Origin: JBBDXS01 sp964418365 | Lineage (GTDB): Bacteria; Chloroflexota; Dehalococcoidia; DSTF01; RBG-16-68-14 | DNA: 13,409 nt | Assembly (NCBI GenBank): GCA_964418365.1 | Contig: CAYQLM010000084.1 | Location: forward strand, 1 to 13,409 | Direction: 5' to 3' | Shown here: in pieces, positions 12,218 through 13,409 of the stretch | Numbering within the stretch: the stretch's first letter is position 1 | Layout of the letters: every line of letters begins with the position of its first letter | Notes under the pieces: model-generated | Databases searched by the model: none | The model's input: only the letters and a program-made list of their open reading frames with translations | What the model was told of the DNA's origin: nothing | Made by a program: the position numbers and the translations under genes

Positions 12218-12308
12218 TGTCTTTCCCACCCGCCCGCCCAGGTAGGTTGAAATCTGGGGGACACCCCCAGACCCCCGGCAGCGGGGCTCCGCCCCTCTGC
12301 ACTCCCCA
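12218..12308 (+). repeat. G4/hairpin modular repeat, copy 3 (thiG leader)
   Basis: Four C-tracts at 12225-12239 (minus strand GGGCGGGCGGGTGGG), hairpin TCTGGGGG-ACA-CCCCCAGA, and a second stem GCAGcGGGGC-TCC-GCCCCtCTGC. It lies directly upstream of thiG with the G-rich strand in the sense orientation, so the thiG mRNA leader would carry the G-quadruplex motif. It continues into the shared leader ACTTCC-A-TTTCGGAG before the ATG. Confidence 0.88.
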
Positions 12309-12325
12309 GACAATTGCGGAGGTGG

Positions 12326-12571
12326 TCATGGCAATTCTTGTCCTTCGTCGCGGCGGGTCAAGTTCGATAGCTTTGGGGCGATGACGGCCAGTGCCGCAGT
12401 CGCGATGGCGAAGACGATACCCAGCGCAATCACCACGCCGTCGCCCTTCACGGCGCCGCCGATGGCGAGGCCGAGGAAGCCCAGCGCGAACACGAGATAC
12501 AGCAGCCGGGCGCGCTTCGCGGACGACCAGCTATCAGTCAGGAAGCGCCAGATGCGTGCGAGGAATATCAC
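12326..12571 (-). CDS. Small two-helix membrane protein
   Basis: An 81-residue protein with a basic amphipathic N-terminus (IFLARIWRFLTDSWSSAKRAR), two predicted membrane helices at about 22-41 and 45-66 separated by a short KGDG turn, and a polar tail LTRRDEGQELP. No family is recognised. The frame is open upstream to 12643 through repeat copy 4, but GTG 12571 is preferred. CGGAG lies six bases before it, and the whole segment from the G-quadruplex motif to this start resembles the corresponding segment before thiG. It lies on the same strand as, and between, the CytX-like permease and thiG, flanked on both sides by G4/hairpin repeats in the same orientation. A role in thiamine uptake is possible only by context. 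Confidence 0.65.
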   Translation of the reverse strand: MIFLARIWRFLTDSWSSAKRARLLYLVFALGFLGLAIGGAVKGDGVVIALGIVFAIATAALAVIAPKLSNLTRRDEGQELP

Positions 12572-12596
12572 CGTTGGCTCCGCAAAGGGAAGTGGT

Positions 12597-12688
12597 TGCT
12601 TCCCACCCACCCACCCAGAGAGGTAGGGATATCTGGGGGACACCCCCAGGACCCCCGGCAGCGGGGCTCCGCCCCTCTCACTCCCCGG
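12597..12688 (+). repeat. G4/hairpin modular repeat, copy 4 (leader of the two-helix protein)
   Basis: Four C-tracts with single A spacers at 12602-12616 (minus strand GGGTGGGTGGGTGGG), hairpin CTGGGGG-ACA-CCCCCAG, then GCAGCGGGGC-TCC-GCCCC with the outer part degraded. In the sense strand of the downstream minus-strand gene, the motif ends 30 bases before the start codon, followed by ACTTCC-C-TTTGCGGAG. Confidence 0.88.
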
Positions 12689-12725
12689 GCACCGGTGCGT
12701 TTCGTACGCATCGCGTTACACCTCA

Positions 12726-13409
12726 TCATAGCGAGCCGCCGTCTGCCCCTGCGGGCGCAGGAACCGGGCGCGTGCCGGAGCGCGTGGCGAGCAGGAGCTG
12801 GAAGCCCAGCCAGTAGGCGGCGAAGCTGAACGCGAAGGCCGGTATCGTGCCGCCGATCTTCAGCATCCAGCCCGGCGCCCATGAGATGAAGTCGGCGTGC
12901 TCCAGCAGCCACGGTGGCTGGGCGCACAGCGCATACAGCACGAACGCCGCCGCCCAGACGACGAGGCCGACCGGGTTGAGCCCGAACGCGTACCAGTAGC
13001 TGCCCGAGCGCTCGTAGAGGGACTCAATCTCGTAGCGGCGGGCGCGGGCGACGAAGTAGTCGGCGATGAAGATGCCGAAGACGGGGACGAAGACGCCGCC
13101 GATGAGGAGCAGGAAGTTCTCGTACTGCAGCAGGTCGAGGCTGACGGCGACCGCGATCGCGAGCACACCGACGATCACGGCAAGCAGGGCCTGTCGCAGC
13201 CAGGGGACGAGGTTTTGGACCGAGACCGCAGTCGAGTAGATGTTCGCGAAGCCTTCGTCCGACTCGCCGAAGAGCAGCACGATGAGCGCCAGCCAGCCCG
13301 CGGTCAGCGGCAGCATCATCTTCACCAGCGCATCGACGAAGCCCGCCGGGTCGCTCTGGAGCGCCTGCACGTAGAGCATGCCGAGCGTGAAGAACCAGAT
13401 GTTCGCGAT
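12726..13409 (-). CDS. cytX: NCS1-family permease, CytX/CodB-like (C-terminal part)
   Basis: The window ends inside this gene: 227 codons up to the TGA at 12726-12728, open to the right edge, so the true start is outside. Sequence features match nucleobase:cation symporter-1 transporters: FANIYSTAVSVQNL followed by a membrane helix, then NFLLLIGGVFVPVFGIFIADYF, a very typical NCS1 segment, and LNPVGLVVWAAAFVLYAL. At least five membrane helices are visible, then a basic to neutral cytoplasmic tail (RSGTRPVPAPAGADGGSL). Lying upstream of thiG on the same strand suggests uptake of hydroxymethylpyrimidine or a related precursor (CytX), rather than cytosine (CodB); this rests on context. About half of the protein, including the substrate-binding helices, is missing from the window. 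Confidence 0.8.
   Translation of the reverse strand: MANIWFFTLGMLYVQALQSDPAGFVDALVKMMLPLTAGWLALIVLLFGESDEGFANIYSTAVSVQNLVPWLRQALLAVIVGVLAIAVAVSLDLLQYENFLLLIGGVFVPVFGIFIADYFVARARRYEIESLYERSGSYWYAFGLNPVGLVVWAAAFVLYALCAQPPWLLEHADFISWAPGWMLKIGGTIPAFAFSFAAYWLGFQLLLATRSGTRPVPAPAGADGGSL

Noticed and set aside
12597..12688. Insertion sequence bounded by repeat copies 3 and 4
   Set aside because: The copies are direct rather than inverted, no transposase lies between them, and copies also occur singly elsewhere in the window.

Overview
The window is high-GC bacterial chromosome with compact genes and strong GC bias at third codon positions. No ribosomal or tRNA gene is present, so the organism cannot be named from the sequence. 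The mixture of a two-subunit class I fumarase, a DUF1786 protein, an aerobic ThiO-type thiamine pathway and abundant short interspersed repeats would fit a Chloroflexota-like genome or MAG; that is inference.

Layout. (1) 1-1718, + strand: the C-terminal end of a fumarase alpha subunit, a small ECCPF-motif protein, a cupin and the fumarase beta subunit. The two fumarase subunits are separated by about 940 bp. (2) 1719-4245: a lower-GC island with a graspetide-type ATP-grasp peptide ligase and a downstream 223-aa protein of unknown family with an acidic Asp/Glu/Thr/Ser tail, flanked by gene-poor DNA. (3) 4246-6250: a strong sigma70-type promoter driving a predicted 32-aa membrane microprotein, a long hairpin, then an overlapping DUF1786-DUF488 gene pair. 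(4) 6251-8090: a minus-strand unknown protein with a possible nuclease-like core, a G-rich repeat array, a crotonase-family enzyme, and a convergent 30-aa all-basic histone H1-like peptide. (5) 8196-13409: thiamine genes in two convergent groups. thiE is on the + strand. On the minus strand, in transcription order, lie a CytX-like permease (cut by the window edge), a small two-helix membrane protein, thiG, a second ThiE/TenI-type protein, and a ThiS-ThiO reading frame.

Working together: ThiO would oxidise glycine to the imine, ThiS would carry sulfur, ThiG would build the thiazole, TenI/ThiE would aromatise it and couple it to HMP-PP, and the CytX-like permease would import the pyrimidine. 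thiC, thiD, thiF and thiL are not in the window.

The most unusual features are: (a) four copies of a roughly 90-bp modular repeat that combines a perfect single-nucleotide-loop G-quadruplex motif with two GC-rich hairpins showing compensatory changes. Two copies sit at nearly the same distance upstream of start codons and share the leader and Shine-Dalgarno segment; another supplies the end of thiE. (b) A ThiS-ThiO fusion whose linker is made of repeat DNA and which buries the essential Gly-Gly end of ThiS. (c) A possible non-canonical graspetide locus.
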